In this document: in pieces, positions 29,429 to 41,765 of the stretch
Position numbering within the stretch: the first letter of the stretch is position 1
Layout: each line of letters starts with the position of its first letter
Origin: Cladosporium sp. IMV 00045
Taxonomy: Eukaryota > Ascomycota > Dothideomycetes > Cladosporiales > Cladosporiaceae
Direction of reading: 5' to 3'
NCBI GenBank assembly: GCA_001931905.2
Contig: MSJI02000232.1
Coordinates: 29,367-93,366 of the forward strand
DNA: 64,000 bases
The notes under the pieces: generated by a model
Database searches by the model: none
What the model was told of the DNA's origin: nothing
Seen by the model: only the letters and a program-made list of their open reading frames with translations
Made by a program: the position numbers and the translations under genes

Positions 29429-32400
29429 ATGCGGCCCCCGTCGCTCCTTTCGAGGTCGAGCATCGCTGGCTTCTTTTCTCTACTCCAGATCGCCAAATCG
29501 CAGAGTGCTCCTGGAGGGGAATTCTTCAATGGCAATGGAGCTTCTGGTGCTGGCGTGTACACGATGGTTGATGACTACCAACCTTCCTTCTTTTTCGACA
29601 AGTTCGAGTTCTTCACTGGAGGAGATCCGACCAATGGACATGTCAAATATGTCGACAGGGAGACGGCCGAGCGCAACAGCTATGCTCAGACTGGAGAAGG
29701 TGCTGTCAGAATGAATGCAGACTCTAGCCAGCTGTTTCCTCGCGGTGGACAAGGTCGACCTGCTCTTCGTCTTGTCAGCAGTAACGCCTACACCCACGGC
29801 TTGTTCGTTTTCGATGTTGCGCACATGCCAACTGGCTGTGGTACATGGCCAGCATATTGGCTTCTTGGGAACGGACCTGAGCCATGGCCAAAGTACGGAG
29901 AGATTGGTAAGCGAAGCCTACATCATGCAATCAGAATGTTATCTAATTGAGCGGGTACAGACATCATAGAAGGTGTACACACCAGCGTTGACAATGCCAT
30001 CTCCTTGCATACGAGCCCTGGATGTGTAATTGGAGGCAGTGACCAGACTGCTACGCTGCAGACCTCGCAATGCGATGTCCGGTTCAACCAGAACTCTGGC
30101 TGTGGATCCAAGCTGTTCAACAGGACGATACCCAACAACTACGGAAAACCTCTCAATGACAATGGCGGTGGTGTTTATGTTACAGAATGGACATCGAACT
30201 ACATCAAGCATTGGTTTTTCCCACGCGGCTCTATCCCATCGAGTATCAGGGATGGCGGTGCGCCGTCCATTTCGCAATTGGGCCAGCCAACAGTCAATCA
30301 GCAAGGCCCAGACTGCACTATCGACAATCACTTCGAAAACATGAGCATCATCATAAACACTGACTTTTGCGGTGATTATGCTGGCAACGTCTATGCCCAA
30401 TGGCCCGAATGTCCACAGAACCCCAATATCCGGCCCTGGGATGCTTGCGTTGATTTCGTGGGCAACAACCCCGAAGCGTTCACTCAAGCATACTGGGAGA
30501 TCAACCGCATTAGAGTCTTCCAGATGCCGGTTGATGCTGAGCCGAGTTCTTCGTACTCTACGAGTCTGGCCTCTACCACGCCTATGTCTGCCACCAACAC
30601 CATTGACGCAGGTATGGGCAGATCGAGTACTACGCAAGAGTCTTCTTCGTACACAGGTGCGCTGTCTTCAACAAAGACGGTTTCCTCACGCACTGGGGTT
30701 CCGACTCCTCTCATCTGCCCACGTTACAACAACACCGTTTGGGAAACCTACAATGGCAATGCGTACACCATTGGTTGCGGCTCTGATTTCACAGGCAGTG
30801 CTGATGGAATGCCAGAAGGCGGCGTTGTTGGTGCCAGCAGCTTTGAAAACTGCATGGAAATCTGCGACGGCCTTGAATTGTGCATGGGTGTCAGTTTCAA
30901 TGGGGAAAATGGCGCGGGTATTTGCTACTTGCATTCTGAGCCAGGCCAAAAGTTCGTCTGGAAAGGGGATGTCAATGGTGCGATGAGGGGATCTTTCCCA
31001 TCTGCTTCGGTTTCTATGCCTCCAGAAGTGTCTGAGACCTCCAGCGTCGAGGATGAGACGGCAACTTCGATGTCTGACGATGATACTGGCCCAACACCTG
31101 CCACAACAACCCCATCCGGTCCAGCCTCAACTTCGTCATGCCCCAGCATCGATAAGCAGTTAGTGACAGCTCCTGACGGCAGGGAATACCGAGCGTACTG
31201 TTCCTCAGATGGGCAAGGTGACGGGGCTTATGACGTGTTAGAGTTCCGGGATGGCAGCTATGATGGATGCTTTGGGTACTGCAATGCAACAGCCCTATGC
31301 ACGGCTTTCACGTTCGTCGTAGGTGATATCGGTGGGGGATCTTGCTTCTTCAAGAGAGGAGCACAAAGCTACAAGCCAGCTGGCGACAACCTCATCACGT
31401 TCATCTTGGTTACTGGAGAAGAACCACCGCCAAGCCCAACAACCCCGGGAACAATCGCCACTGGAAGCTCAGGAGAATCTTCGTCTATCGATGATGGACA
31501 ATCCCCAACACCTAGTCCCTCATCCTCTGCCTGTCAGGATGGGGCTGTGGAAAATGGTGTGAATGGTAGGAAATATACCATTTATTGCGCCCAAGACACT
31601 ACTGGCGGCTCAGAGACCAACACAGTTTTCCCGGACGGGGACTACCATCAGTGCCTTGATAAATGCGATTCGTTAAGTACGTGCACTGCCTGGTCCTGGG
31701 TTCCTTATACGGGAGTCGGAGACAAGGGCGGTGTCTGCTACACTAAAGTAGGTCAACAGAGTAGCGCTCCATCCACCAATGATCAAGCCGTCGCTGGTGT
31801 GTTGCAACCCAACAACTCGCCCTCACTCTCGACATCCAGGTCAAGCCCTACGCCGATCGAACAACCCACAACGGGAATTGATGGCCCTGTTACTGTCATT
31901 ACTGCCGTTTCGACCTCCCAATCAGTGGCTACAGCAACTCCATGCCCTTATGCAAACGGCACAGAATTTGTCTCCTCATCCGGCAAAGTTTACGAGGTCC
32001 TTTGTGGCGTGGATGAACCCACGGACGGCGCGGGTACTGCAGTCGTTGACGGCGACTATGCGATGTGCGTAGAAGAGTGTGAGAAGTTCAACGGATGTGT
32101 CACCGTCACGTATAGCTCCTTTTTTGGGGGCGGTCAGGGATTCTGCGTTTTTAGGAGGACTGTCGGTCCTGTGTCGCCTACCGATGCAAACGACGTCCAT
32201 CTGATCCTCATTCCTGGCAAGACTGTTAGACCAACGACCACGACCACGACTACACCTTCACCTTCATCATCGCCATCAGGCGCGTCGTACTCATCTGCGC
32301 CAATGGCAATCAGCACAGGGATTTTCCAAAGTGGTTCTGAGATGCCAGATATGGACAAGACATCCTCCAGCACTGCTTCAACGACTAGTAGTCCGTCAAG

Positions 32401-35400
32401 CATGTCTACTAGCTCTCAACCATGGGACACTGAGATCTATACCTCCATCTGGACATCCAGCATGGATGAAGATGAAGATGAATCAACTTCAACTAGCGAA
32501 TCGACAAGCGGAAGCTCGACTTCACCAATGGCTTCTTCCAGCAGCTTAACCCCAGGTGCCACCCCTTCGACATCATCGTCTTCGTCTTGGTCTTCAATGT
32601 CTTCCTCTTCATCTCGGTCCACCAGCTATGCCACAGGCGCGATTCCCCCGACATCATCCTCAGGTTTTGGAAGCTGGGCTTCGACAATGTCGTCAGCGTC
32701 GTCAGCATCTACAAGTCGAAGCCCTAGCTCTCCAAGCATCAGCTACGTTACCTCAGCAAGCACCTCAGCCATCCCAGACGGCAGCCCACAATGTGAGAGC
32801 ACCTTCACGGACCCACTGGGTGTCACATATTTCATCAAGTGTAAAACAGACTCCACGGAAATGTCCTTCCGCACTGTACCAGTCATCAGCGGCGGATTCG
32901 GCTCTTGCTTTGGAGCTTGCGATAGCACTCAAGGCTGCAATGGCTTTACTTTTGTTGGCGAGGATACCGGCTTCTGCTACCTCAAGGGAAGCCCAGGAAC
33001 TTGGATTCCAAAGGATCGCAACAACTATATCACTGCCTTCAAGATCGATGCCATTGGCTACTCTATAACCTCTCGCCAAGTCATCACCAATTTCGGGGTG
33101 TCCAGCACGTCATCCAGCATCTCGGGCAGCTCACTTTCATCGTCTGTCTCTATGTCTGGAAGCTCATCACCGAGGGCATCTTCTTCTTCCTCTTCAGGAA
33201 GCATGAGTCTCAGCAGGAGCACCAGCAGCAGTAGCCCAGCAAGCAGCGGCAGCACCATGAGCAGCCGCATGAGTACAATCAGCAGCACTACTAGTAGCAG
33301 CAGGATTTCAAGCACGTCGTGGGCGCCCCCTCCTCCTTGTCCAACCTCCACTTCTTACTACTGCATGGAAAACAACCAACAAACGACGTGTTCGGCAGCC
33401 GGCACCAACTATGCGGTTCAATGCGGCATTCTGTACCAAGGTACCGAGATCGATACGTCGAACATCAATTTGATGCCTGGAGGCGGTGGCGACACGAGGC
33501 TCATCTCAAGGCTAGTCAAGAAGGCAACCCTCCCTGATTTCCAAACATGTCAGAACCTTTGCAGCACAACAGCTGGCTGCAAAGCTTTCAATTTCGTAGA
33601 GACCGACTGCACGCTCTTCAGCTCTGTGTCTGGCTATACTTATGCGCCAGGTGCTGTTGGTGGCACGGTATACACCCAAGGAGAGGCTCCCCCGACTCCG
33701 ATCGATCCGGCACCTACTTGTCCCGGCAGTGGAGGCAAGACATTCACGGACAGCTCGGGCGTCAGATACAACATCGTTTGCGGCACGGATTTTGCTGGCG
33801 GCGATCTCCCTACAGCACCAATCGGCGGAAATGGCTTGCAAGACTGTTTGCCGATTTGTGACTTGAACGATCTGTGTGCTGGCGCCACTTTCAACAATGA
33901 TGACCGCCTTTGTCGATTCAAGTCTTCTGTCAATGGCACCCAGACTCCCAACAACAGCCTCATTGTTGCTTTGAGGATAGGAGGAGCGCCTGCTTACCCA
34001 GACCCGAGCTCTGTGCCTCCAACTACGGTGACTACTACGCTTCTTCCTACTTCTACGCTTTGTAAGTTCTTGCTGGTGCACCGGATATTGATCATTCATG
34101 CGTTTACTGACAAATTCTAGCCCTTTCTTCTGGAGCAACCGTGACAGTTCCGCCGTCGTCGTCTATAGGAAGAGTCACAGTCTCAAGCACTATCGAAGTC
34201 ACAGCTCCGACTGGCGGCAGTTTCACCAGCGGGCCCAGCGGCTCTTACTACATCTACACCACATCATCAACCACGGCTGGAGGAAGCAGTGCATGTGAAG
34301 GTGCTTCGATCTGCTTCACCTGCGATCTCACCCCTGTCGTCCTGCCTACAGACGGAGGTAGCGGATGCGGCCCTACTGGGTCATACCTGACTTCTCCAAC
34401 TGGCAATTACAATCCAACATGTGCAGCACGCCCGCCTCGCACCGGCACGACGACGGTTTTCACCACTCGCACCGTGACCAGCTGTGAGCCGCAGCCGAAG
34501 TGTCCCAATTCTGGATACTCGATTCACACTGGTCCTTCGCGATCGGGACAGGTCATTGTTACCACGACCGACAAGAATGGAGGCTCTTATGTCTATACTC
34601 AAGTTCCTGCTACAATAACTCCTTCTCCTACCCTGCCAGGTGGAGGTGGAGGCGGAGGCGGTGGAGGAGGCTCAGGGACTGGCCCAGGAACTGAACCGGG
34701 CACCGGGCCAGGCACCGGGCCAGGAACAGGACCTGGAACTGAACCTGGAACTGGACCAGGTACAGGACCTGGGACGGGGCCTGGGACGGGACCTGGAACT
34801 GGGCCCGGAACTGGACCGGGAACTGGACCTGGCACAGGCCCAGGAACGGGCCCAGGAACAGGTCCAGGTACTGCTGCACCCACCAGTGTTGGTCCAGTAA
34901 ATGCCAATCCATCCTGCCCGGCAAATGACGGTCAAATCTTCGCAGCAGCCATGGGTATGCTCTATCAGGTCTCCTGCGGCGTCGAGCTTGCAGGCGAGAC
35001 CCTTGAGACGCAGACACAGGACAAGTTCAGTGGATGTATGTCCGCTTGCGACATGTACAACACTTTGACGTTCTACTTGGGTAGCCAGTGTCTAGGCATC
35101 AATTATTACATCTCGAGAGCCACGGACAACTGCGTGCTTGTGGGTGGCACTATTACAACTAGGCCTGCCTATGGTGCAGCTTGCGCTCGACTGGTCACGC
35201 CGCATGGTGGAGGTGGAAATGGCACTGTTACCGGCCCTGGCGAATATGGAAGCATGACTGGGCCTGGCACCGGGCCGGGAACAGGACCAGGCACAGGACC
35301 AGGCACAGGTCCTGGGCCAACCCAGACCGAAACCACGACGACTACTCGAATCTCTTTGGTGCCTTCAACAATTTACAGCATCAGCACCGCAGTAAGCACC

Positions 35401-36357
35401 TACGTCTCAAACGGCATTTCCTACGCAACATCCTACGGCGTGACAACTGCAATCAGCGTGAGCTACGTCCCTGCCTCAACTCAGACAGTCACCACAACGA
35501 CGACGCGCTACGTCCCCTCGACCATCTACAGCGTGAGCACCGCTGTAAGCACGTACATCTCCAATGGCGTCTCATACGTCACTTCCTACGGGGTCTCCAC
35601 AGCCGTGAGCGTCAGCCTTGTCCCTGCGCCAACACAGACCGTTACTACGACGACTTACATTCCGTCAACGATCTACGAGATCCGAACAACCGTCAGCACC
35701 TACATCTCCAACGGAATCTCGTACGTGACTTCCTACGGCGTCACAACCGCCGTCAGCGTGTCTTTCGTGCCTCAAACCGCCTCGACAAACACGGTCACGA
35801 CCACTCTCGTTTCGATCAGCGTGAGCAATGTCTCCGGCCCTACTGTGACCGTCGGCGGAACAGGCCCAGGCACGGGACCCGGTGGTGGATACGGCAGCGG
35901 CGGCGGCGGAGGAGGCACGGTGACCGTGACCGAAACTCCCACCGGCCCCAACACCTACGGACCAGGCGGAACGTACGGGGCGGACGGACCACAAGTCGTG
36001 ACAATTACAGCAGGCGGAGGAAACTTCATCACCGTGACTCTGAACAATGGAGGAGGATCGGGCAACGTAACGGCCACGACAACGGTTTACGTGACGCGCA
36101 CAGTTGCGCCTTCGTCCAAGAGCAGCAGCTTCACTTGCAGGACGTACGCGACGAATTACCTCAATATCCCTCTGGGTAGCGAGGCGAGTGGTATTGTCAA
36201 GCAGAAGAAAGTGAAGAAGAGGAGTATTTTCGACGCGGAAGTTGTTCTTGAGCAGAACGATCTTGCTCCGAGGCCGGGAGATTTGCCTCAGCTTTGGTAT
36301 AAGGAGATGGAAGACGGTGAGGAGGTGATGGGTTCGATCCAGGAAATTTTGGAGTAG
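29429..36357 (+). CDS. Giant secreted GH16 glucanase-like protein with eight cysteine-rich PAN-like modules, right copy
   Basis: Exons are 29429-29906, 29961-34061 and 34121-36357, with introns of 54 and 59 bases at the same positions and phases as the left copy. The product is 2,271 residues. The signal peptide, GH16 domain with spliced EIDIIEG motif, eight cysteine modules, GTGP arrays and three 49-residue repeats are all present. It is 34 residues shorter overall. A Ser-rich linker unit (SMSTSSQ..WGT.IYTSIWTS), present twice in the left copy, is single here (about 32395-32460), and array 3 is contracted while array 1 is expanded. Cysteines are conserved in every module. The reading frame is intact throughout, so both versions appear functional. 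Confidence 0.87.
34675..34866 (+). repeat. GTGP array 1, right copy (16 units)
   Basis: Sixteen in-frame 12-base units encode GTGP with two GTEP variants, after an eleven-glycine run. The left copy has 13 units after nine glycines. Confidence 0.94.
35266..35313 (+). repeat. GTGP array 2, right copy (4 units)
   Basis: Four 12-base units, against five in the left copy. Confidence 0.92.
35340..35810 (+). repeat. Three tandem ~49-residue Ser/Thr/Tyr repeats, right copy
   Basis: These are the same three units as in the left copy (PSTIYSxSTAVSTYxSNGxSY core). The third linker carries an extra QT before ASTNTVTTT. Confidence 0.88.
35857..35880 (+). repeat. GTGP array 3, right copy (2 units)
   Basis: Only two GTGP units precede GGGYGSGGGGGG here, against six in the left copy. 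Confidence 0.9.
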
Positions 36358-36544
36358 GGACTGGGCGGCGATGGTTTTATAAGTTGGCTAGGTGCTTTTC
36401 TACATTATTAGGCGTTGATATGCTTGAGCAGGGGCGGTCTGGTATTTGTAGATTGTCGGTAGCGTCTAGCAGTAATTCGAGTATGGTGTCTTTCAAGTTT
36501 GATTTCATTAGTTTTACAAATGCTGTCCTAATATACATTCATGA

Positions 36545-39500
36545 TCATTCATCGCTGTCGCTTTCTTGCACAACACGACGCTTCTTAGCTCGACCAGCCA
36601 TTGCATGGGTGTCTTCCATGTCAGAAACCATAACGTCTTCGTCCTCATCGTCAATGTTGACTACAGTACGCAGAGCTCTCGGTGTATCATCATCATCCTC
36701 CTCCTCCACGTCATCCTCGACGACGATATCGTCCGACTCCATCTGAATAGGAGCTTGCTTGGCACGAGACTTCAGCCGCCCACCTCTCTTTGCTGGCTTG
36801 CCAAAGTTCTGCGTATCCGGCAAGGAGGACGAGAACGTCTCAATTGGATCATCGCTCTTCGCTACGAAATCATCGAGCTCGCTGTCTGCCTGCTCTTCTT
36901 CCTCTTCGCCACTTGTGTCATGTGAGCCCAAGTCGATGCCCGGTGTGCCGATTCGCATGTCTGCAGGCGTTGGCTCAGGGCTTGACTCTTCCCCTTCCAT
37001 GGCATCGGACCCGTAGGCGGTTTGACATGGCGCAGGTCGCTTCTTTGGTTGACGACCGCGAGGAGTCTTTGCTTTCGGCGCTGGTCGAGCAATGGGAGGC
37101 TCTGGAAGTTCATTCTCCGCGTGATCCATTTCAGCAGCATCTGTGACGATTTCTGGGTTCACCAGTCGTGCTCGGAGACCGGACAAGCCCTTTAGGTCTC
37201 CATGGTCCAGAAGATCTTTCATCTTGTTGACACGTTCCTCGTCTATGTCACGTATGATTTGCATGGCTTCGGAGACATTGACAGCAGCTCTGCCATGGCC
37301 AACATACTTGTGTGCTCCAAGCTGTCGGAATGATGCCGGAAACATAGAAGGATCGGGAACCTGTATCACCTGGTTCTCAACGCCGTCGTTGGTCGACGCG
37401 TATTTCCGTTCCAATTCACGCTGTTGCTCTCTATTAAGGAGAACATCATCAATGAAAGGTATTTGTGCTGGCTCGGGCACGGGCGAGACCGGTCTTGCCT
37501 TGGCCTTTGCCGGTGTTTTCTTCTTTGCTGCTGCTGTCTTCTTGGGCGCTGGTGCACTTTCGCTCTCCTCCACATCCGAATCCATGCGGCTTGCACTCAC
37601 AAAGCCCGTCCGAACGTTGTCTGGCATGTGAAATTTCTTGGGCGGTTTCTTGACCTTGCCCTTGCCCTTCCGTTTGCGGTTCTTTTCGTTCATATCAACA
37701 GGTTGTGTGTTCTCCGTCGGGATATCAATGATTCGCTTGTCGACCACAGGCTTTACCTCTTTCGGCAAGATACGAGGGCTCTGATCGTCGCGATAACTGT
37801 ATTTCGTATCATCGGCGATACTCTTCTGGATCCATGCGTAGTTGTCTTGAGCTTTAGCGTAGTCGTTCTCCTCTTTGCCGCGCATGAGAAGTAGTTGGAC
37901 TCTACCGACGCGCTTACGTCCAGTTCGTCCAATTCGCTGTAGCATTCTGACTGGAGATGCAGAGGCATCATAGCAGACGATAAGATCGACGTCTCCAATG
38001 TCCAGACCCTCTTCGCCGATCGACGTCGCTACAAGAGTGTTGAACTTTCCAGCCTTGAAGTTTTGAATGACTTCGTTTTGCTTCTTCTGATTCATGCCTT
38101 CTGAAGATTTCGAGCTTGCTTGTCCTACGAACTCCTGGGGACGGATCATAGGTTCGTTTCGTTTGAGCACTCTGCAGATATCCTGTGTGCTGTCACGGTA
38201 AGAGGCGAACACCATGATTCTGGTCGGTCGGGGTGGAGGACCAGGGACTTCGCGGCCTTCTCCAGCATCCAGAAAGTGGTTGAGAACCACTTCACGGAGA
38301 TACTCGAGCTTGGGATGACCGATGAAGTCTGGACTATTGGACCAGCGTCTCATGTAGCCCATTGCCTTGACCCAGTCTTCGTGTTCCGTGATCTGCTTAG
38401 CATATTTCGACTTTGTCTGCCCGCTTTCGACGTTCTTCTGGAACTCGAGCGCACTGGAGTAGAATGGCGTAATGCCATGGAATTTTAGCAAAGAGATGCT
38501 GTGGGCAATCTGAGAAAGAACGGTGAAGATCGTGTTGACCATGCCCTTCAGACCTTGAGGTGCTTTGCGACCGGCCTCAGACATCATCCACTTCTTCCTG
38601 GCCTGAGTAAGGCCAAATGCCGTGAGCAGCATGGGATCCTTGGACCAGTATGCATTCTGTGAGTTCAACTTGTCGAGCACAGGTTTGAGCGCCTTTGAGA
38701 TGTGATCCATGATCAACTCTTGTTCGTCGCTCCAGCTGAAGAGTTCAGTTTCGGTGTGCTTGTCATGGGTGTACGGTCGGATGTCCAAGGACTGCTCAGT
38801 GCGAACTTCAACTCGGGCTATGCCCAGGTTGTCAATGACAGACTGCACAGCCTCTATACTAGAACCAGGCGTGGCTGTCAAAGCCAGGACGCGGAAGCTT
38901 GGGTTGAATCGATGTAGGAAAGAGATGACTTCAGTGTAGGCGTAGCCACCAGTAGCCTTGTGTGCTTCGTCAACAACCAGCAGTACAATTCTTTTTGGAT
39001 CGCAAGTGCCCTGTTTCAGATCGTTGATGACTGTTTGAGGAGTCATGAAGAAAGCTCGCTTCTCTTCCCATTCTTCTGCGCGGATTGCTGGGGTTGTTTC
39101 GCCCGTCATCAGAACCGTGTCTTGTCTGCGGATGCCGGCGATGCCATAACAGGCCTCCATTTGCTGGGCAATTAGAGGTTTAGTGGGTGCCATGAAGATG
39201 ATCTGAGCATTGGCAGTCCAGCGGTAGTAGTTCAGCATCACCGTAGCAGCAATGAACGTTTTTCCCAGACCTGTCGGAAGCGCGACGAGAGTATTGTGAA
39301 ATAAACTGCGTGCTACAATATTGAACTGGTAGTCGCGGATTGTGCCCAGATTGGTTGGGTAGACCCACGTCTTCATTGCCTCTTGATCGAGCTTGTGGTG
39401 CGTCGCCGCCTCCTCACGGTCTTTCAGAGGCCATGCATGTTTCTTAGTGGCCGCTTGTGACGCTGAAATTTCTTGTGTCGCCGCTTGTCCAAAGATTGTC

Positions 39501-40414
39501 ATCTGTTTCAGACCTGCTTGAGGCCCTCTGAGCCCAGTCACCGATCTTTGAACGCCGCCCATTTGAGATGATATCTCGACGACATCCTGCCTCGATGATT
39601 TCTCTGGCGGCGAGGAGGAAAAGGCATCGGATGGCAGATCTTCCAGGTCCTGTGTGAAGTCTATTGCTTGGCTTAGGCTACCGTTACTGACAGCCAACTG
39701 ATGGCCTGGAGCCTGCCGCGCTGGGGTGTTCTCTTCCGCCTGTAGACGCTTTGCCAGAGCTTCGTCACTTTCAGCCGGTTTTGGTCGACTGGATGCTGCA
39801 GAGCGTTGAACGAAAGCATCCAGAGCTCCACCTAAGCGTGGCCGTGGAGCACCGGGCCCTACATTTGAGCCAGCATTGGGCGTTGGTCGGACATTTGTGT
39901 TGTTTGTAGCATTGAACAGTGGTGGAGGTGGCCTTGGTTTCTTCCATACTGCACCTCGAATGGCGGCCGGGTTCTCGTCTAGATTTGCTTGTGTTTGTGT
40001 GAGAATCATGTCGGGCAAAAGGCCGCCATTCTTCGGTATATGGATCTTGTATTTGGAATGCTTGGCTGCTGCTTCTTCTCCTTCATCATGGCCCATTTCC
40101 CCCGGGAAGTAATAGCTCGGATCTTCCTCTGGTTCTCTATCGTCTTCCTCACTCTCCTCGGCCTGAGTAGGCGCTGCAGCTCTCCTCGATCGAGAGGAAG
40201 CGCTCCGGTGAAGACCCATATCCATCACTCCCCACATCGTCAGACTCCTTGTCCGAGCTCGTTCCATCTATCTGTGGTGGTCGACCATACGGCGACGCTT
40301 TGCAGGTCGAGGAGATGCAGCGAAATCGACATTTTGAGATGCCTCGACTTGTGTTGCGGCGGCTAGAAACTCGGTATCGTCGTCTTCGACGCCAAATTCG
40401 TCGCTGGAAGACAT
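36545..40414 (-). CDS. MPH1: ATP-dependent DNA helicase MPH1 (FANCM family), complete
   Basis: This SF2 helicase of about 1,250 residues has motif I LPTGLGKTFIAATV (about residue 340), the DEAH box VVDEAHKATGGYAY (about 445), TATPGSS, the second helicase domain IMVFASYRDS (about 695) and QRIGRTGRKR (about 789). A long charged tail ends ESDSDE. The start is placed at the ATG at 40414, whose peptide (MSSSDEFGVEDDDTEFLAAA) has the acidic start usual for Mph1. That frame meets a TAG at 40268-40270. An intron from 40290 to 40174 (GTATGG..CTGCAG, 117 bases) removes it and keeps phase. Another frame in that interval reads as plausible acidic peptide (ESDDVGSDGYGSSPERFLS), so the exact N-terminus is uncertain. 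Mph1/FANCM remodels stalled forks and D-loops in the nucleus. It is divergent from the GFA-fold gene. Confidence 0.9.
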
Positions 40415-41036
40415 GACATGGTCGTGGTGGTCTTGAATGGGTTCAGCGATAAGGTGATCTTGAGCGATCTTGGCCCAATCAATCTATGACCTAGGACGAC
40501 GCGATTAGGCGGACGCGTTTGGAAAGCCTGAGGCAGGAAAAGCTTTCCCCGCACTCAAAGCTTCTGAGTGAACAAGGGTAAGGGTTGGGGTATCGTCAAA
40601 GATCAATCGTCTCCTGCCCAACATCCGATCCCTTTCGTTCGAGCAACGTCTCTTTGGGGGATGGGAAAAAAGACAAGGCAAATTGAGCGATCGATTATGA
40701 TATCTCTCATTGGGATTTGTTGCACCAGCGTCAACATTACAACCATATGTTTGCAAGTTGCGAACAATCGGCTATCGCTCGAATGGACTTACGTGCGGAG
40801 TAACCGGTATTTGAACGGATATAAACGCAAATATACAATCGATCGTACATCATGCATGGGCTTAATGTGTAGTCTTTATAAAGTCATCTCATGCTACAAG
40901 TAGTAGTTCAAAGCCATCAACAAGTGACTATTCAGTAAATCGTCTTGCAATTCAAGTTGTTGACCAAATCGCCCTCATCAACCAGACTGCAGACAAGCAC
41001 TACATTACTATAAGAACCCCAAAACAACTCATCAAA
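40415..41036. promoter_or_regulatory. Divergent region between MPH1 and the GFA-fold gene
   Basis: This 622-base stretch between divergent starts presumably holds both promoters. No gene or repeat is seen. Confidence 0.5.
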
Positions 41037-41613
41037 ATGCCCCAATTCACCGGCGACCCCAAACAACACGACCCCACCACCTTCGCCAACGGCATGACCG
41101 GCAGCTGCCTCTGCGGCAGCATCCAAGTAACCATCCTAGCCAAAGACCTCTTCGCCAACCCGCGCGGCCACTTATGCTCATGCGCCAACTGCCGTAAAGT
41201 GGCAGGCAGCTATATCGCCTCGAACATGCTTCTTTCGGCTGAGGAAGTGAATATCGAAGACCGCGACGGGACTTTGACGTATTACGATGACAAGGCCACG
41301 GGTAGTGGAAATAGTGTGTTTCGCTACTTTTGCTCGAAGGATGGGAAGTGAGTCTTCGAATATTGACCAATTGATCGATTGGGAAGAATGCTGGGAGTTT
41401 TGTAACTAATACTTGACATTTAGCCCGGTCAAATCGGAGACCGCTGCATACCCCGGCAAAGTCATTCTTAAGATGGGCATGTTCCCTCGCATCCCTAAGC
41501 CAGAAGCTCAGGGGTTTGGACTTCACAGGCAGAGCTGGGAGGGCAAGCACGAAGGAATTCCAGTCTTTGAGATCAAGTGGGCCGGACCAGAGAGAAAGCA
41601 AATGGCAGAGTGA
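41037..41613 (+). CDS. GFA / Mss4-like fold protein (glutathione-dependent formaldehyde-activating family)
   Basis: There are two exons, 41037-41347 and 41424-41613, with a 76-base GT..AG intron. The product is 166 residues. Zinc-site cysteines are seen as CLCG (Cys24, Cys26), LCSCANC (Cys47, Cys49, Cys52) and YFCSKDGNP (Cys99). In most GFA proteins the last motif is C-x-x-C; here the fourth position is Asp102. Fungal members are usually annotated as glutathione-dependent formaldehyde-activating or CENP-V/GFA domain proteins of unproven substrate, so a specific reaction cannot be assigned. No signal peptide is seen. It is convergent with the expansin gene (152-base gap). Confidence 0.85.
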
Positions 41614-41765
41614 TTGTGAAGCTGTCGAGGCAAGTGAGTTTCATGCAGATTTCGTCTGAACTGAACAGAACCAGGTGAACGTTTCTTCCCAACAAGTAAT
41701 TGCCTCGTATCTCATCCCATCAAAACCGACGTCCCGCGTTACTACCTCATAACCCATCAAACCAC

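Larger units (their letters stand above)
20966..38298 (+). repeat. Right copy of the ~17.4 kb direct repeat
   Basis: This is the collinear partner of 3423-20945, in the same orientation and separated from it by 20 N. It contains 5'-truncated PhoD-like, SEC20, PTC7, the GH16 giant gene and the C-terminal half of MPH1. The full MPH1 gene then continues into single-copy sequence at 38299. Confidence 0.95.

Noticed and set aside
3423..38298. A transposon-mediated or segmental duplication with new chimeric genes at the junction
   Set aside because: No terminal repeats, target-site duplications or mobile genes flank the segment, and the junction itself is unsequenced. The contig-overlap explanation is simpler.
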